Source of the DNA: NVTR01 sp036479015 | GTDB lineage: Bacteria > Pseudomonadota > Alphaproteobacteria > Rhodobacterales > Rhodobacteraceae | NCBI GenBank assembly: GCA_036479015.1 | Contig: JAZGFB010000045.1 | Span: forward strand, 1-64,000 | DNA length: 64,000 bases | Direction: 5' to 3' | Translations under genes and position numbers: made by a program | Notes under the pieces: generated by a model | The model's input: only the letters and a program-made list of their open reading frames with translations | Told to the model about the DNA's origin: nothing | Databases searched by the model: none | Shown here: piece after piece, positions 7,438-16,574 of the stretch | How positions within the stretch are numbered: position 1 is the first letter of the stretch | How the letters are laid out: each line of letters starts with the position of its first letter

Positions 7438-9729
7438 TTAGAATGGGTTGTCCATCCGGGTGGTTACGATCACCCGGCCTTTGCAGGCCTCGGGCCATGT
7501 CAGTTGCACCAAGTTGTTCGACGCCCCGAAATTGGTGGTCACATAGGGGTTGGCAAACACCGCCGCCGCTGCACCATTGGTGATGGCGTTTTCTGTCACC
7601 ACCGAGGTCACATTGCGCGTCCAACCGGCAAATGGCATGTAGCCGCTGGGGTCAAACACCCAGTTCACATCGTCCGAACCTTGAATGAATTCAAGCGTCA
7701 CAGGGTTGATCGTTGCCTGGCTTACGGCATTAAAAGTATTGCCTTCAAACACCACATTACGCGAGCGGCCAAAATCCAACCCGGCAATCGATGTATCAAC
7801 CGTTTCAACCCGGTCAATATTGCCATTGATGGCTTTGAACGTGTTGCCAATCACGCTTAGCCCTTGCACGAAATGGCCGGTTCCGTAGGGTTTGATCACC
7901 AGCCATTTGAACCAGCTGGCCACATCACTGGCGGTGAAAATATTACCGGTGATGGTCAACCCGCCAAAGGAAAATTCAACCCCGAAATCCGGGGCCTCAT
8001 CATGTTCATTCGTCCATTCGATGGAACAATTATCGATATAGTTGCCGGTGATCACCGATTTAACATTGGGGTAGGTGAATATCATCCCGCCCAAACGCGG
8101 TGCATCCACCAGATCATCACCCTGGAACCAGTGATTTCCGACGATCAAATGCCCGGTGCCAAACAGCACCCCGGTATGGCCAAACCGTTCAAAGCGATTG
8201 TCGCGGATTTTGCTGTCATTTGCGTTGACGTTAAAGGCAACTGACGTGCGGGCCGTTGCCGCGACCGTCTGTTCATTTGAAACGAAATGGCAGCGGTCCA
8301 GCTGTAGATCCTGACAGCCAAGGCCATGGCTGGTCACCCCACGATCCCGCGGTTTGGTGACAAAACAATCTTTCAGATGAAATGTCTGCCCGGCGGGTGC
8401 CAGCAACACGCCACTGGCATTGCCCGCACATTGAAATTCAACGTCCGAAATGGTGAACTTGGAAAACTTGGTAAAGCCAGAAAAATCCAGAATGTATTGG
8501 AACCGGGTAAAGGTATAGGTCTGCGTCCCGGCAGCATTATAAAGTGCCTGGCTGATCGTCACCGTTCCCGCGCCAACGTTTTTGGCCGTCACATAAACTT
8601 CGCGCCCCACGCCATTGCCTGTCACCAATGAGCCAACCGCGATATTTGCGACATTGGCGACACCTGTCAGGGTCTTGGGACTGCCTGTTGAATAGCTGGC
8701 CTGGCTTGTGGCCACTACTGGATCCCAGTTCGATGATGCCACGGCATTCAACTGCCCGTTGCGCAGCACCCGGCGCACTTCAAACGTGGTTTTCACACCT
8801 TCAGCGGCTTGCATATCAATGGGACCGTCCACATCAACGCGGCGTCCACCCATGTCCAAACCGTCATGGTCACTGAAATTAAGCAACGCCTGAAAGGCCT
8901 TTTTAAAGCCCAGGACTTCGTCATCAAAGGCGTCGATATAGGATGGCAGATCAAAGTTTCCACGCAGCACCAAGCGCTTATCCACCGGCATACTGACCGA
9001 GCCTTCAAAGCGCACAGGGTTCAACATTGATACATTATCAGCCAAAAAATAGTCCCCGGCTGGCACATGTACATCGCGCCCGGCCGCGGCAGTATCAGCC
9101 GTTTCAAAGGCACCACTGTCATCTGTGACCCCATCGCCAACTGCGCCGTAATCGCGCACATCCACCCAATCCATCATAGTGCGATGGAAAGCGCTGGTGA
9201 TATCTTCGATCACCAGATCATCAATGCGCACCAAACCGCCGTTGGCCCCGGTCATATCCAGCCCGAAGTGCCCATAAATTGTGCTTTGGTTCCAGATCAT
9301 ATCAACGCCGCCGCGCGTGCCGGTGCCAACAATTGCGCTGATCTCAACCACATCGCCGTAGGTGGTGAGCGACACACTTGGCCCCACCTCAACCAGCCCC
9401 GGAACATTTACATTTCCTGCCCCCCCCGCCCAGGCTGCGATCTGCACCGATGGCAGATTGCCACTGATGGCTTTGACCCGCGCAGTTATACGCAGGTAGC
9501 ACCCCGGCAAAATCGTGGTCTGGCCCATATAGCGCAGTTTTTGCACCGTGTTGGCCTTAAGAATTTCGACGCAACCACCAAAATCCTGGTCCGCCGCAAT
9601 AAGGGATGCATTGGGGTCAAACTCATAGGTCGCGGCACCCGTTGTCCCGTCTTCGCTAGACCAAACATCCAACCCACCTGCAAATGCCGGCGGCATAAAC
9701 ACCAACCCATCTGTTATTGCTTTGTTCAT
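7438..9729 (-). CDS. Right-handed beta-helix protein, pectate-lyase-superfamily
   Basis: A 763-residue protein without a signal peptide. Residues 1–180 form a conserved N-terminal module (MNKAITDGLVF, then ILPGCYLRITARVKA, GHFGLDMTGANGGLVRIDDL). Next comes a Pectate_lyase_3 motif, WVDVRDYGAVGDGVTDDSGA, about 187–206. The rest has repeated N-x-F, I-x-G-N and G-N-x-F turns such as VITGNYIDNC, LTITGNIFTA, LSVIGNTFKA and VVFEGNTFNA, typical of a parallel beta-helix. Such proteins are polysaccharide depolymerases or phage-type spikes. The lack of a secretion signal fits a spike packed into a particle, such as the head spikes described for the Rhodobacter gene transfer agent; this is inference. It stands alone, flanked by a terminator and an intergenic repeat. 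Confidence 0.8.
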   Translation of the reverse strand: MNKAITDGLVFMPPAFAGGLDVWSSEDGTTGAATYEFDPNASLIAADQDFGGCVEILKANTVQKLRYMGQTTILPGCYLRITARVKAISGNLPSVQIAAWAGGAGNVNVPGLVEVGPSVSLTTYGDVVEISAIVGTGTRGGVDMIWNQSTIYGHFGLDMTGANGGLVRIDDLVIEDITSAFHRTMMDWVDVRDYGAVGDGVTDDSGAFETADTAAAGRDVHVPAGDYFLADNVSMLNPVRFEGSVSMPVDKRLVLRGNFDLPSYIDAFDDEVLGFKKAFQALLNFSDHDGLDMGGRRVDVDGPIDMQAAEGVKTTFEVRRVLRNGQLNAVASSNWDPVVATSQASYSTGSPKTLTGVANVANIAVGSLVTGNGVGREVYVTAKNVGAGTVTISQALYNAAGTQTYTFTRFQYILDFSGFTKFSKFTISDVEFQCAGNASGVLLAPAGQTFHLKDCFVTKPRDRGVTSHGLGCQDLQLDRCHFVSNEQTVAATARTSVAFNVNANDSKIRDNRFERFGHTGVLFGTGHLIVGNHWFQGDDLVDAPRLGGMIFTYPNVKSVITGNYIDNCSIEWTNEHDEAPDFGVEFSFGGLTITGNIFTASDVASWFKWLVIKPYGTGHFVQGLSVIGNTFKAINGNIDRVETVDTSIAGLDFGRSRNVVFEGNTFNAVSQATINPVTLEFIQGSDDVNWVFDPSGYMPFAGWTRNVTSVVTENAITNGAAAAVFANPYVTTNFGASNNLVQLTWPEACKGRVIVTTRMDNPF

Positions 9730-10072
9730 TATGCGCCCTTTTCAAATACCTTACTGGGTCGCAAATGCCTGTATTCGTTGACCGAAAGACAGCCACCGAA
9801 TGCTCAATTTTCAATATAGGAAATAGATCAGGTATCTGCCCAGTTGCGCGAAATGGCTACCAGCGCGGCTTTAACAGTGGCTAAAGCCACCGCGCGCCGC
9901 TTCTTCGTTTCAAAAATATCCCCGTGCGGAGCACACCGGCCCGCAGGGCCTAAATAAAATGCGCCGTCAGGCGCGCAATTTCTTCCGGGTTGTCGGCTTT
10001 GGTTTTAGCGCCCTTGCATTGGCGACACTATTTGCAAACACCAACCGCAACCCGTTCGCGCATGATTTCCCC
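9730..10072. other. Intergenic gap between lysS and the beta-helix gene
   Basis: About 340 bases without a gene on either strand. The right half holds a copy of the two-part intergenic repeat (9900–9981). The left part (9730–9899) lies immediately upstream of the beta-helix gene and presumably carries its promoter, but no clear -35/-10 pair stands out. Confidence 0.5.
9900..9981 (+). repeat. Two-part intergenic repeat, copy A
   Basis: Begins with the family core TTTCAAAAATATCCCCG (9908–9924), followed by the hairpin GGCCCGCAGGGCC and a second hairpin GCGCC…GGCGC ending in CAATTT. The second part matches the copy at 37771–37813 closely. It lies just 3' of lysS. Confidence 0.65.
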
Positions 10073-11650
10073 TTAGCTGGCCAATTCCCCCGCCAGCCCC
10101 TTTTCAATCAGCTTTATGGTTTCATCCACACCATATAGCGCAATAAACCCACCAAAGCGCGGGCCCTGGCTTGCCCCCAAGCATATCTCATACAGCGCTT
10201 TGAACCAATCCCGCAGCGGGTCAAACCCGTGCGCCTTACCGACAGCAAAAACCATTGACTGCAGCGCATCAGCGTCCGCGCCACCGTCCCAGCCCCGTAA
10301 CCGTTCCAGTAAATCCGCCAGCGCCGCGCGCTCGCGGTCATCAGGCAGACGAAACACGCGGGTTGGTTTCACAAAATCATTGTAGTAGGCCACCGCGAAC
10401 CCAGCCGCCGCGTCCAGATCGGGATGGGTTTCGGGCGACGCATCCGGCGCATAACGCCTGATAAACCCCCATAACCGCGATTTATCTTCCGCCGCCGACA
10501 CGGCCGCCAAATTAAGCAACATGGCAAACGGCACCACCATATTGCTGGCCGGCACATTATGGCCGTGGATATGAAACACAGGGTTGTTCAGACGTGCTGC
10601 CGTGTCTTGACCGGCGTAGGCGCGCAGCTGTTGGTGGTATTCGTCCACCGCTTTGGGGATCACATCAAAATGCAACCGCTTGGCGGTTTTGGGCTTTTGA
10701 TACATGAAATATGACAGGCTCTCGGCGCTGGCATAGGTCAGCCATTCATCGATGGATATGCCGTTGCCAGATGTTTTTGAAATCTTCTCGCCGTTTTCAT
10801 CCAGAAACATTTCATAGACAAAATGCGCAGGTGCCGCAGCCCCCAATATCCGGCAAATTTTGTCATAGATATGGGTGTTGGTGGAATGGTCCTTACCATA
10901 CATTTCAAAATCCACGCCAAGTGCGGCCCAACGCGCCCCGAAATCCGGTTTCCACTGCAACTTCACCTGCCCGCCGGTGACGGATGTGGTGACTTCTGCG
11001 CCATCTTCCTCATAGGTAATCGTGCCTGCATCCGCATCCACCGATGTCATCGGCACATACATAACCCGCCCTGTCTTTTGCGATATCGGCAAAAAACAAG
11101 AATAGGTCGCCCGGCGCTCTTCGCGCAGGGATGCCAGCATCACTTCCATGATCTCATCGTATTTTTCGACCGCCCGCAGCAGCACCGCATCAAACTGCCC
11201 GGATTTATAAAATTCAGCCGCTGAATAAAATTCATACTCAAAACCAAACGTGTCCAAAAACCGGCGCAGCATGGCGTTGTTATGGTCACCAAAACTGTCA
11301 TGGGTGCCAAACGGGTCCGGCACCACCGATAGCGGCTTTTGCAAATGCTCGGCTAAGGCTTGCGGATTGGGCACATTGCCCGGCACCTTGCGCATGCCAT
11401 CCATATCATCGGAAAAACAAATCAGCCGCGTTGGAATATCTGACAAAACCTGAAACGCCCGCCGGATCATGGTTGTGCGCGCCACCTCACCAAAGGTGCC
11501 AATATGGGGCAGACCGCTTGGCCCATAGCCGGTTTCAAACAGCACATAACCCTTTTCCGGTGCGCCATTTTTGTAGCGTTTCAGCAGCGTCCTCGCCTCA
11601 ACAAACGGCCAAGCCTTTGATTTCATCGCTGTTTCGCGCAGATCAGACAT
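10073..11650 (-). CDS. lysS: Class I lysyl-tRNA synthetase
   Basis: A 525-residue cytoplasmic enzyme that charges tRNA-Lys with lysine using ATP. It is the class I (archaeal-type) enzyme and not the common bacterial class II form. The class I signatures are visible: the HIGH-type motif HIGT at 49–52 within GYGPSGLPHIGTFGE, and the KMSKS-type motif KISKT at about 288–292 within GEKISKTSGNG. The C-terminal part (about 370–525) is the alpha-helical anticodon-binding region. Alphaproteobacteria typically use this class I form. It is the only gene in its transcription unit visible here; an intergenic repeat follows its stop. Confidence 0.96.
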   Translation of the reverse strand: MSDLRETAMKSKAWPFVEARTLLKRYKNGAPEKGYVLFETGYGPSGLPHIGTFGEVARTTMIRRAFQVLSDIPTRLICFSDDMDGMRKVPGNVPNPQALAEHLQKPLSVVPDPFGTHDSFGDHNNAMLRRFLDTFGFEYEFYSAAEFYKSGQFDAVLLRAVEKYDEIMEVMLASLREERRATYSCFLPISQKTGRVMYVPMTSVDADAGTITYEEDGAEVTTSVTGGQVKLQWKPDFGARWAALGVDFEMYGKDHSTNTHIYDKICRILGAAAPAHFVYEMFLDENGEKISKTSGNGISIDEWLTYASAESLSYFMYQKPKTAKRLHFDVIPKAVDEYHQQLRAYAGQDTAARLNNPVFHIHGHNVPASNMVVPFAMLLNLAAVSAAEDKSRLWGFIRRYAPDASPETHPDLDAAAGFAVAYYNDFVKPTRVFRLPDDRERAALADLLERLRGWDGGADADALQSMVFAVGKAHGFDPLRDWFKALYEICLGASQGPRFGGFIALYGVDETIKLIEKGLAGELAS

Positions 11651-11764
11651 CGTTTTATTCCATATGAACTTGGGGGGTTCCCATCCAGGGCCAACCCCTA
11701 TTGCCGTATGGCATCCGGGTCAATATTCTGCACCGCAACAAATCAGTTCAAAGGAAGTACACAC

Positions 11765-12187
11765 GTGACCGAATTTTCCAAATCTCTTACCCCGCAGGAT
11801 TGCCTGATCGCTGTCATGGTCGCCATTTCAGCATCCGACCAGAATATTCGCACCTCTGAACTTGTCACCATAGAAGCAATTGTGAACCATTTGCCCGTTT
11901 TTGCAAATTACGACGCTGACCGCATCAAACCCGTCTCTCAGACTGTATTTGACCTGTTCGGCGTCGAAGACGGGCTTGATGCGTTATTCGGGCTGATCCG
12001 CGATAATCTGCCCGCCAGCCTGAACGAGACTGCCTATGCACTGGCCTGTGACGTCGCCGCATCAGACGGCAAACTGATGGAAGCCGAACTGCGCCTGCTG
12101 GAAGAAATCCGCTATGAGCTGGCCATAGATCGCCTGCACGCCGCCGCCATCGAGCGTGGCGCACGGGCGCGCTATATGGTGGCCTAA
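11765..12187 (+). CDS. TerB-like (tellurite resistance TerB family) protein
   Basis: A 140-residue all-helical protein of the TerB fold. Two helical repeats are seen: S-L-T-P-Q-D-C-L-I-A-V-M-V-A-I-S-A-S-D-Q-N-I-R-T-S-E-L, and A-Y-A-L-A-C-D-V-A-A-S-D-G-K-L-M-E-A-E-L-R-L-L-E-E. Each carries the acidic S-D-x-x-x-x-x-E-L metal-binding-like loop of the family. The start is a GTG at 11765 with AAGGAAG just upstream; an upstream in-frame start at 11708 lacks a ribosome-binding site. No other ter genes are nearby, so a role in tellurite resistance is not implied; family members mostly have unknown roles in envelope or stress functions. Confidence 0.78.
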   Translation: MTEFSKSLTPQDCLIAVMVAISASDQNIRTSELVTIEAIVNHLPVFANYDADRIKPVSQTVFDLFGVEDGLDALFGLIRDNLPASLNETAYALACDVAASDGKLMEAELRLLEEIRYELAIDRLHAAAIERGARARYMVA

Positions 12188-12255
12188 TAATATATTTTCG
12201 GGTTGCACCAAGACCGGTAATTTGCAAATTTCAGGGCATTCAATCGGAGAGTTTT

Positions 12256-13548
12256 ATGCGCCTGTCTATTATTGCCCTTATATCCTTTGTCGCAACGCTC
12301 ACTGGTTTTGCCGCCCCTGCCACGGCTTTTTGCGGCTTTTACGTGGCCCGCGCAGATGGTGAACTTTATAACGAAGCCTCAAAAGTTGTGATTGCGCGAA
12401 ACGGCCGCCGCTCGGTGATCACCATGTCGTCCGATTACCGCGGCGCGGCCAATGAATTTGCCATGATCGTCCCCACACCGCGTGTGCTAAGGCGCGATCA
12501 GGTGAAAACCGTTAAACCAGAAACGGTTGATCACTTGGACGCTTACACTGCCCCGCGACTGGTGGAATACTTTGATCATGACCCCTGCCAGCCCCAGCTA
12601 TTTGCAGCCCCGGTGATGGAGGAATCCGCCTCAATTTTTAGCAACCGTTCCGCACCTGACCGCAACCGCGGTGCCCGCGCCCTGGGCGTCACCATTAAGG
12701 CCGAATACGCCGTCGGCATCTATGACATTGCCATCCTTAAGGCCAAACAATCCGACGGGCTGATCACGTTTCTGCGCAATGACGGCTACACCATCCCAGA
12801 TGGGGCCGATCAGGCGCTGCAATCCTACATAAAAGACGGCATGAAATTCTTCGTTGCCCGGGTCAACCTGTCCCGCCACCAGGTCGGAAAATCCCAGGAC
12901 CTGCCGCCGCTGCAAATCAGTTTCCGCTCCGACAAATTCATGCTGCCGATCCAGTTGGGCAAAATCAATTCCGCCGGTTCCCAGGACATGTTGCTGTACA
13001 CGCTCACAAAAAACGGCCGCGTCGATCTGGCCAACTATGACGTTGAACGCATCCCCACTGGGACATCCGTGCCGGTTTTTGTTGAGCACTTCTTTGGTGA
13101 ATTTTACACCGATATGTTCAATCGTCTGGCCCCCAAAAGCGGCGCAATACTGGAATATGCTTGGGATATGGCCTGGTGCGACCCCTGCGCCGCCGACCCG
13201 CTTAGCAAGGCTGAACTGAAAGAACTGGGCGTCAATTGGCTTAAAATTGCTGATAAAAATGCCGGTCAGGATGTGTTCGTCACCCGCCTGCACCTGCGCT
13301 ATGGTAAAAATTCCTTTAGGCAGGACCTGATCCTGAGCGAAACCGATGATCGCGAAAACTTTCAGGGCCGCTATGTGATGAACCACCCCTATGACGGTGA
13401 AATTACCTGTAAAGCGGGGCGTGAATATGTTCAGAATACACGCAAACGCTTGGCGCAAGAGGCCCACGATCTGCACCAGTTGACTGGCTGGCAGAGGGGC
13501 ATCATCAATCGAAATATTGCCCGCTCTGTCCCGGCAATTTACCATTAA
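12256..13548 (+). CDS. DUF2330-domain secreted protein
   Basis: A 430-residue protein with a clear signal peptide (MRLSIIALISFVATLTGF, cleavage after A-T-A near residue 24), so it acts in the periplasm or at the envelope. The mature part starts with F-C-G-F-Y-V-A-R-A-D-G-E-L-Y-N-E-A-S-K-V and continues R-x-x-V-I-T-M-S-S-D-Y-x-G, F-A-M-I-V-P-T-P, the pattern of DUF2330. Cysteines occur in pairs (D-P-C near 116 and W-C-D-P-C-A near 314–317). The biochemical role of the family is unknown. An apparent GGAGAG Shine-Dalgarno precedes the ATG. It is convergent with dacB, with an intergenic repeat between. Confidence 0.82.
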   Translation: MRLSIIALISFVATLTGFAAPATAFCGFYVARADGELYNEASKVVIARNGRRSVITMSSDYRGAANEFAMIVPTPRVLRRDQVKTVKPETVDHLDAYTAPRLVEYFDHDPCQPQLFAAPVMEESASIFSNRSAPDRNRGARALGVTIKAEYAVGIYDIAILKAKQSDGLITFLRNDGYTIPDGADQALQSYIKDGMKFFVARVNLSRHQVGKSQDLPPLQISFRSDKFMLPIQLGKINSAGSQDMLLYTLTKNGRVDLANYDVERIPTGTSVPVFVEHFFGEFYTDMFNRLAPKSGAILEYAWDMAWCDPCAADPLSKAELKELGVNWLKIADKNAGQDVFVTRLHLRYGKNSFRQDLILSETDDRENFQGRYVMNHPYDGEITCKAGREYVQNTRKRLAQEAHDLHQLTGWQRGIINRNIARSVPAIYH

Positions 13549-13613
13549 CCTTCTGGGTTTGTTATATTGGCGGTCAGATGCCTGGGGTCACCAAAGCCTG
13601 CACTGCTCTATAT

Positions 13614-13664
13614 CTTCTTTTCAGAAACATCCCCGCCGGAGGCTTGATTTTTCTGCGAAAAATC
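13614..13664 (+). repeat. Two-part intergenic repeat, copy B
   Basis: The core CTTCTTTTCAGAAACATCCC and CGCCGGAGGC (13614–13643) is followed by the palindrome GATTTTTCTGCGAAAAATC (13646–13664). It lies between the convergent ends of the DUF2330 gene and dacB, where it may serve as a terminator for both. Confidence 0.7.
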
Positions 13665-13674
13665 ATCTGCCGCC

Positions 13675-15174
13675 TCAGCCATAAAGTCTGACCCATCGTT
13701 CTAACAGCCGCCATTGCAATGCCCGTGCTTGGCGGCTCCAGCCCCGGGCACCGGCCGGGCGTTCACGTTCTGCACGCGATATTGCAGCACGTCTTGGCAA
13801 GTCGGCTGAAAATATCGCAAACACCAGATCCCGGCCCTTGGCGTCATTAACATATCCGGCCAGCCCGCTGACAAAATTCAGGGTCCCGGTTTTCGCCCGC
13901 AAACTGCGCCCCTCGCCCAGCATCAACTTACCTTTGCTGTCGCGGGGCTCGATCTTTTTCATCAGCGACGCCAACATGCTATCCGTCCCGACGCTGACCA
14001 AGGCGCTCACCATATCTGTCGCGCTGATCCGGCTTTTGTCCCCCAACCCGGAATGGTCCACAAACCGCGGGTTTGGCGCCCCCAGATCATCGCGCATCCA
14101 GCGCGACATTTCCCGCGCCGATTGTCCCAATCCGCCGACAGTTGCGCCACGCGCCACTGAGGCGCTTAGCCCGGTTACTTCTGCGGTCAGGTTGGTGGAA
14201 TGTTTCAGCATTGCCCGCAATATATCTACCAGTTTCGGGCTTTGGCGATCCACAAGCACGGTTCCTGTCATCGGCGCGGTGTCCAATATCGGCCCAGGTA
14301 ACTTAATCCCCTGCGCCCGCGCGAATGTCTGAAAAACCTCACCGGCATACAGCTCGGGTTGGCGCACCGGCAACCAACGGCTGCCACCTTTGCCAAGTGC
14401 GCCCCGCGCAACTGTCCAACGCTCGGTGCCGCCGCCATTGGCATAGGTATAAACCGGTGCCCCGCGATCGATGATTTTCATTTGGGCCAACATCACCTGC
14501 GGGCGGTATTTTACCGTCCGGGCATCCATCAGAACTGTGTAGCCACCGCTGGTTTTTTTCCACTCAAAATGCACCCGGTTAAAGTTCAGGTTCAGACCGG
14601 AAACTGCCGGGTTATAAGACAAGTGCGCCGGTTGCGCGGCATCAATCTGATGCACATGGGGCAGGCCACCGCTTGCCACCAAAAACCGCCCCGAAACTTC
14701 GCGCAGTCCCGTCGCTTTCAGGCCTGCCGCCATTTGCGCAAGTGCGGTTGAATCCAGTGTCGGATCACCGCCCCCCAACAGCACCAAGTCACCATTTAGC
14801 CGTCCATTTTCCACGTCGCCCATGGCAAGCAGCCGGGTGGCGAACCTGTGGTCCTGCCCCAGGGATTCCAGCGCATATTGCGCTGTCATTGCCTTAGCGA
14901 CACTGGCCGGGGGCAGACCCAATATCGGGTTATGGGCTTCTAAAACCTTACCCGTAGCCCCGTCGGCAACCACATAGGAAATCTTGCCGCCAAGGCGTGC
15001 AGCTTTTATCAGACTGTCGGCACCTGCAACCGGGACCACGGGTGCCAAAGCCCCGACGCCAGGGCGCGCCACCGGCACAAGCGAGCTTTGTGGCGCACCG
15101 GCCAGCGCGGTTTGCCCGGCCCCGGCCAAAAGCCCCGCCAAAACGGTGCGGCGTGATACATTCCTATCTGTCAT
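13675..15174 (-). CDS. dacB: D-alanyl-D-alanine carboxypeptidase/endopeptidase (PBP4, S13)
   Basis: A 499-residue penicillin-binding protein of peptidase family S13, which cleaves D-Ala from peptidoglycan stem peptides and can open crosslinks in the periplasm. The three active-site motifs are visible: S-x-x-K as SVAK (Ser91, Lys94), S-x-N as STN (about 323–325) and K-T-G (about 426–428). The N-terminus has a twin-arginine-type signal (S-R-R-T-V-L-A-G-L-L-A-G) ending in ALA near 25. The long insert between the SVAK and STN motifs is normal for the class C PBP4 group. It lies upstream of nothing obvious in the same direction except that nadD precedes it on the same strand, 33 bases away, so the two may be cotranscribed. 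Confidence 0.93.
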   Translation of the reverse strand: MTDRNVSRRTVLAGLLAGAGQTALAGAPQSSLVPVARPGVGALAPVVPVAGADSLIKAARLGGKISYVVADGATGKVLEAHNPILGLPPASVAKAMTAQYALESLGQDHRFATRLLAMGDVENGRLNGDLVLLGGGDPTLDSTALAQMAAGLKATGLREVSGRFLVASGGLPHVHQIDAAQPAHLSYNPAVSGLNLNFNRVHFEWKKTSGGYTVLMDARTVKYRPQVMLAQMKIIDRGAPVYTYANGGGTERWTVARGALGKGGSRWLPVRQPELYAGEVFQTFARAQGIKLPGPILDTAPMTGTVLVDRQSPKLVDILRAMLKHSTNLTAEVTGLSASVARGATVGGLGQSAREMSRWMRDDLGAPNPRFVDHSGLGDKSRISATDMVSALVSVGTDSMLASLMKKIEPRDSKGKLMLGEGRSLRAKTGTLNFVSGLAGYVNDAKGRDLVFAIFSADLPRRAAISRAERERPAGARGWSRQARALQWRLLERWVRLYG

Positions 15175-15207
15175 AGATGCCGCTTAAACCGCCTAAGCCA
15201 GTGCGGA

Positions 15208-15801
15208 TCAAGGCTTTGTTCGCCAGTCGCCGCGGTTGCGGATCGTTGTTGATGAAACATTGATCATCGGCAGGTTAATAAAACACCATGCCGGGGCCAT
15301 AGAGCGGCCCAGAAGCGCGGCTTCCCGCCCCCGCAAACGATAGCGTTCATACTGGTTTGCCGCCGGGGAATTGCGCGCTGAAATCCGGTCACCCGGACGC
15401 GCCACAACCCCAACAGGCACATTTTCCATGATCCAGCGCCAGTTTTGCCAACGGTGCAGCTGCGCCAAATTATCCGCCCCCATCAACCAAACAAACCGCA
15501 CACCCGGGTGGCGTGCCATCAAGGCCGCCAACGTGTCGGCCGTGGCCCGTGTGCCCGCCTTGGCTTCAAAGTCGCTGATTTTCACCCTGGGATGATCCAT
15601 AAGATCACGCGCCGCCGCCATCCGCTGTGCCATCGGCGCAGGTCCGTCGGTTTTCAAAGGGTTGCCGGGGCTGACCAGCCACCAAACCTGATCCAACTGG
15701 AACCGCTTTAGGGCCTCATGGGTGATATGCACATGACCCACATGGGGCGGATCAAATGAGCCGCCAAGCAAGCCGATAATTTGTTTTGGTCGTGCCAGCA
15801 C
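15208..15801 (-). CDS. nadD: Nicotinate-nucleotide adenylyltransferase
   Basis: Transfers AMP from ATP to nicotinate mononucleotide to give deamido-NAD, in NAD biosynthesis. The 197-residue protein has the nucleotidyltransferase P-loop-like motif GLLGGSFDPPHVGHV at 10–24 (the G-x-F-x-P-x-H-x-G-H signature) and the C-terminal S-S-T-T-I-R motif of the second ATP-binding signature. The start is a GTG at 15801; the frame is closed by a stop 12 codons further upstream. In many Rhodobacterales rsfS and rlmH follow nadD, but here dacB lies downstream instead. Confidence 0.93.
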   Translation of the reverse strand: MLARPKQIIGLLGGSFDPPHVGHVHITHEALKRFQLDQVWWLVSPGNPLKTDGPAPMAQRMAAARDLMDHPRVKISDFEAKAGTRATADTLAALMARHPGVRFVWLMGADNLAQLHRWQNWRWIMENVPVGVVARPGDRISARNSPAANQYERYRLRGREAALLGRSMAPAWCFINLPMINVSSTTIRNRGDWRTKP

Positions 15802-15932
15802 CGCGTTATACGCCCTTGCAATTTCTTGCCCGCTTCATGAAACTTCCAGCAATCCAATGTCAAACTAGCGGTACAAAATACTTGACTTGGCGTGCTGGAA
15901 TACATCACCTGAACCGGTAAAGGTAAACAGCC

Positions 15933-16574
15933 ATGCCAACTTTTTCATCCGACAAAGCCGCCACTATTCACCGGCACCTGCACAGCCACCTGCCCTCTGA
16001 TCCGGCCCTGCGTGTTAAGGCGCTTGAAAGCCTGGTGGTGGAACGCGGGCTGGTGGCCCCCGAAACACTTGATGCCTGGGTTCAGGCCTATAGCGAACAT
16101 ATCGGCCCCATGCGCGGTGCCCAGGTTGTGGCCCGCGCCTGGAACAACGCCGCTTTCAAAGCTCGCCTGCTGGACAATGCCGCAGAGGCCATAAAGGATT
16201 TCGGCTTTGAAGGCAGCGCCACGGGCCATTTAATTGCGGTTGAAAATACCGATACCAGCCATAACCTGGTGGTTTGCACCCTGTGTTCCTGCTACCCGTT
16301 TTCCATTCTTGGCATGTCGCCAAGTTGGTACAAATCGATCGAATATCGGGCCCGCGCCGTACGTGAGCCCCGTGCGGTTCTGGCCGAATTTGGCGTTGTA
16401 TTGGGTGATGATGTCGCCGTGCGGGTCTGGGACAGCACCGCCGAAATCCGCTATATTGTACTGCCACAGCGCCCCCCTGGAACAGATGGCTGGGACACAG
16501 AAGCATTGGCCAAAACCGTCACCCGTAATGCGATGATCGGCACTGATCGGGTGCTCAAAGCACAGGTGGAATAA
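15933..16574 (+). CDS. nthA: Nitrile hydratase alpha subunit, cobalt type
   Basis: The metal-binding subunit (213 residues) of nitrile hydratase, which hydrates nitriles to amides in the cytoplasm. The claw-setting motif V-C-T-L-C-S-C is present (Cys115, Cys118, Cys120); two of these cysteines become oxidised in the mature enzyme. Thr in C-T-L-C points to a non-corrin cobalt enzyme, where iron enzymes have Ser. The following Y-P-F-x-x-L-G, W-Y-K and Y-R-A-R-A-V-R-E-P-R-A-V-L are conserved family blocks. The TAA stop overlaps the ATG of nthB by one base. Thiocyanate hydrolase gamma subunits share the motif, but the partner is a fused beta subunit, which favours nitrile hydratase. Confidence 0.93.
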   Translation: MPTFSSDKAATIHRHLHSHLPSDPALRVKALESLVVERGLVAPETLDAWVQAYSEHIGPMRGAQVVARAWNNAAFKARLLDNAAEAIKDFGFEGSATGHLIAVENTDTSHNLVVCTLCSCYPFSILGMSPSWYKSIEYRARAVREPRAVLAEFGVVLGDDVAVRVWDSTAEIRYIVLPQRPPGTDGWDTEALAKTVTRNAMIGTDRVLKAQVE

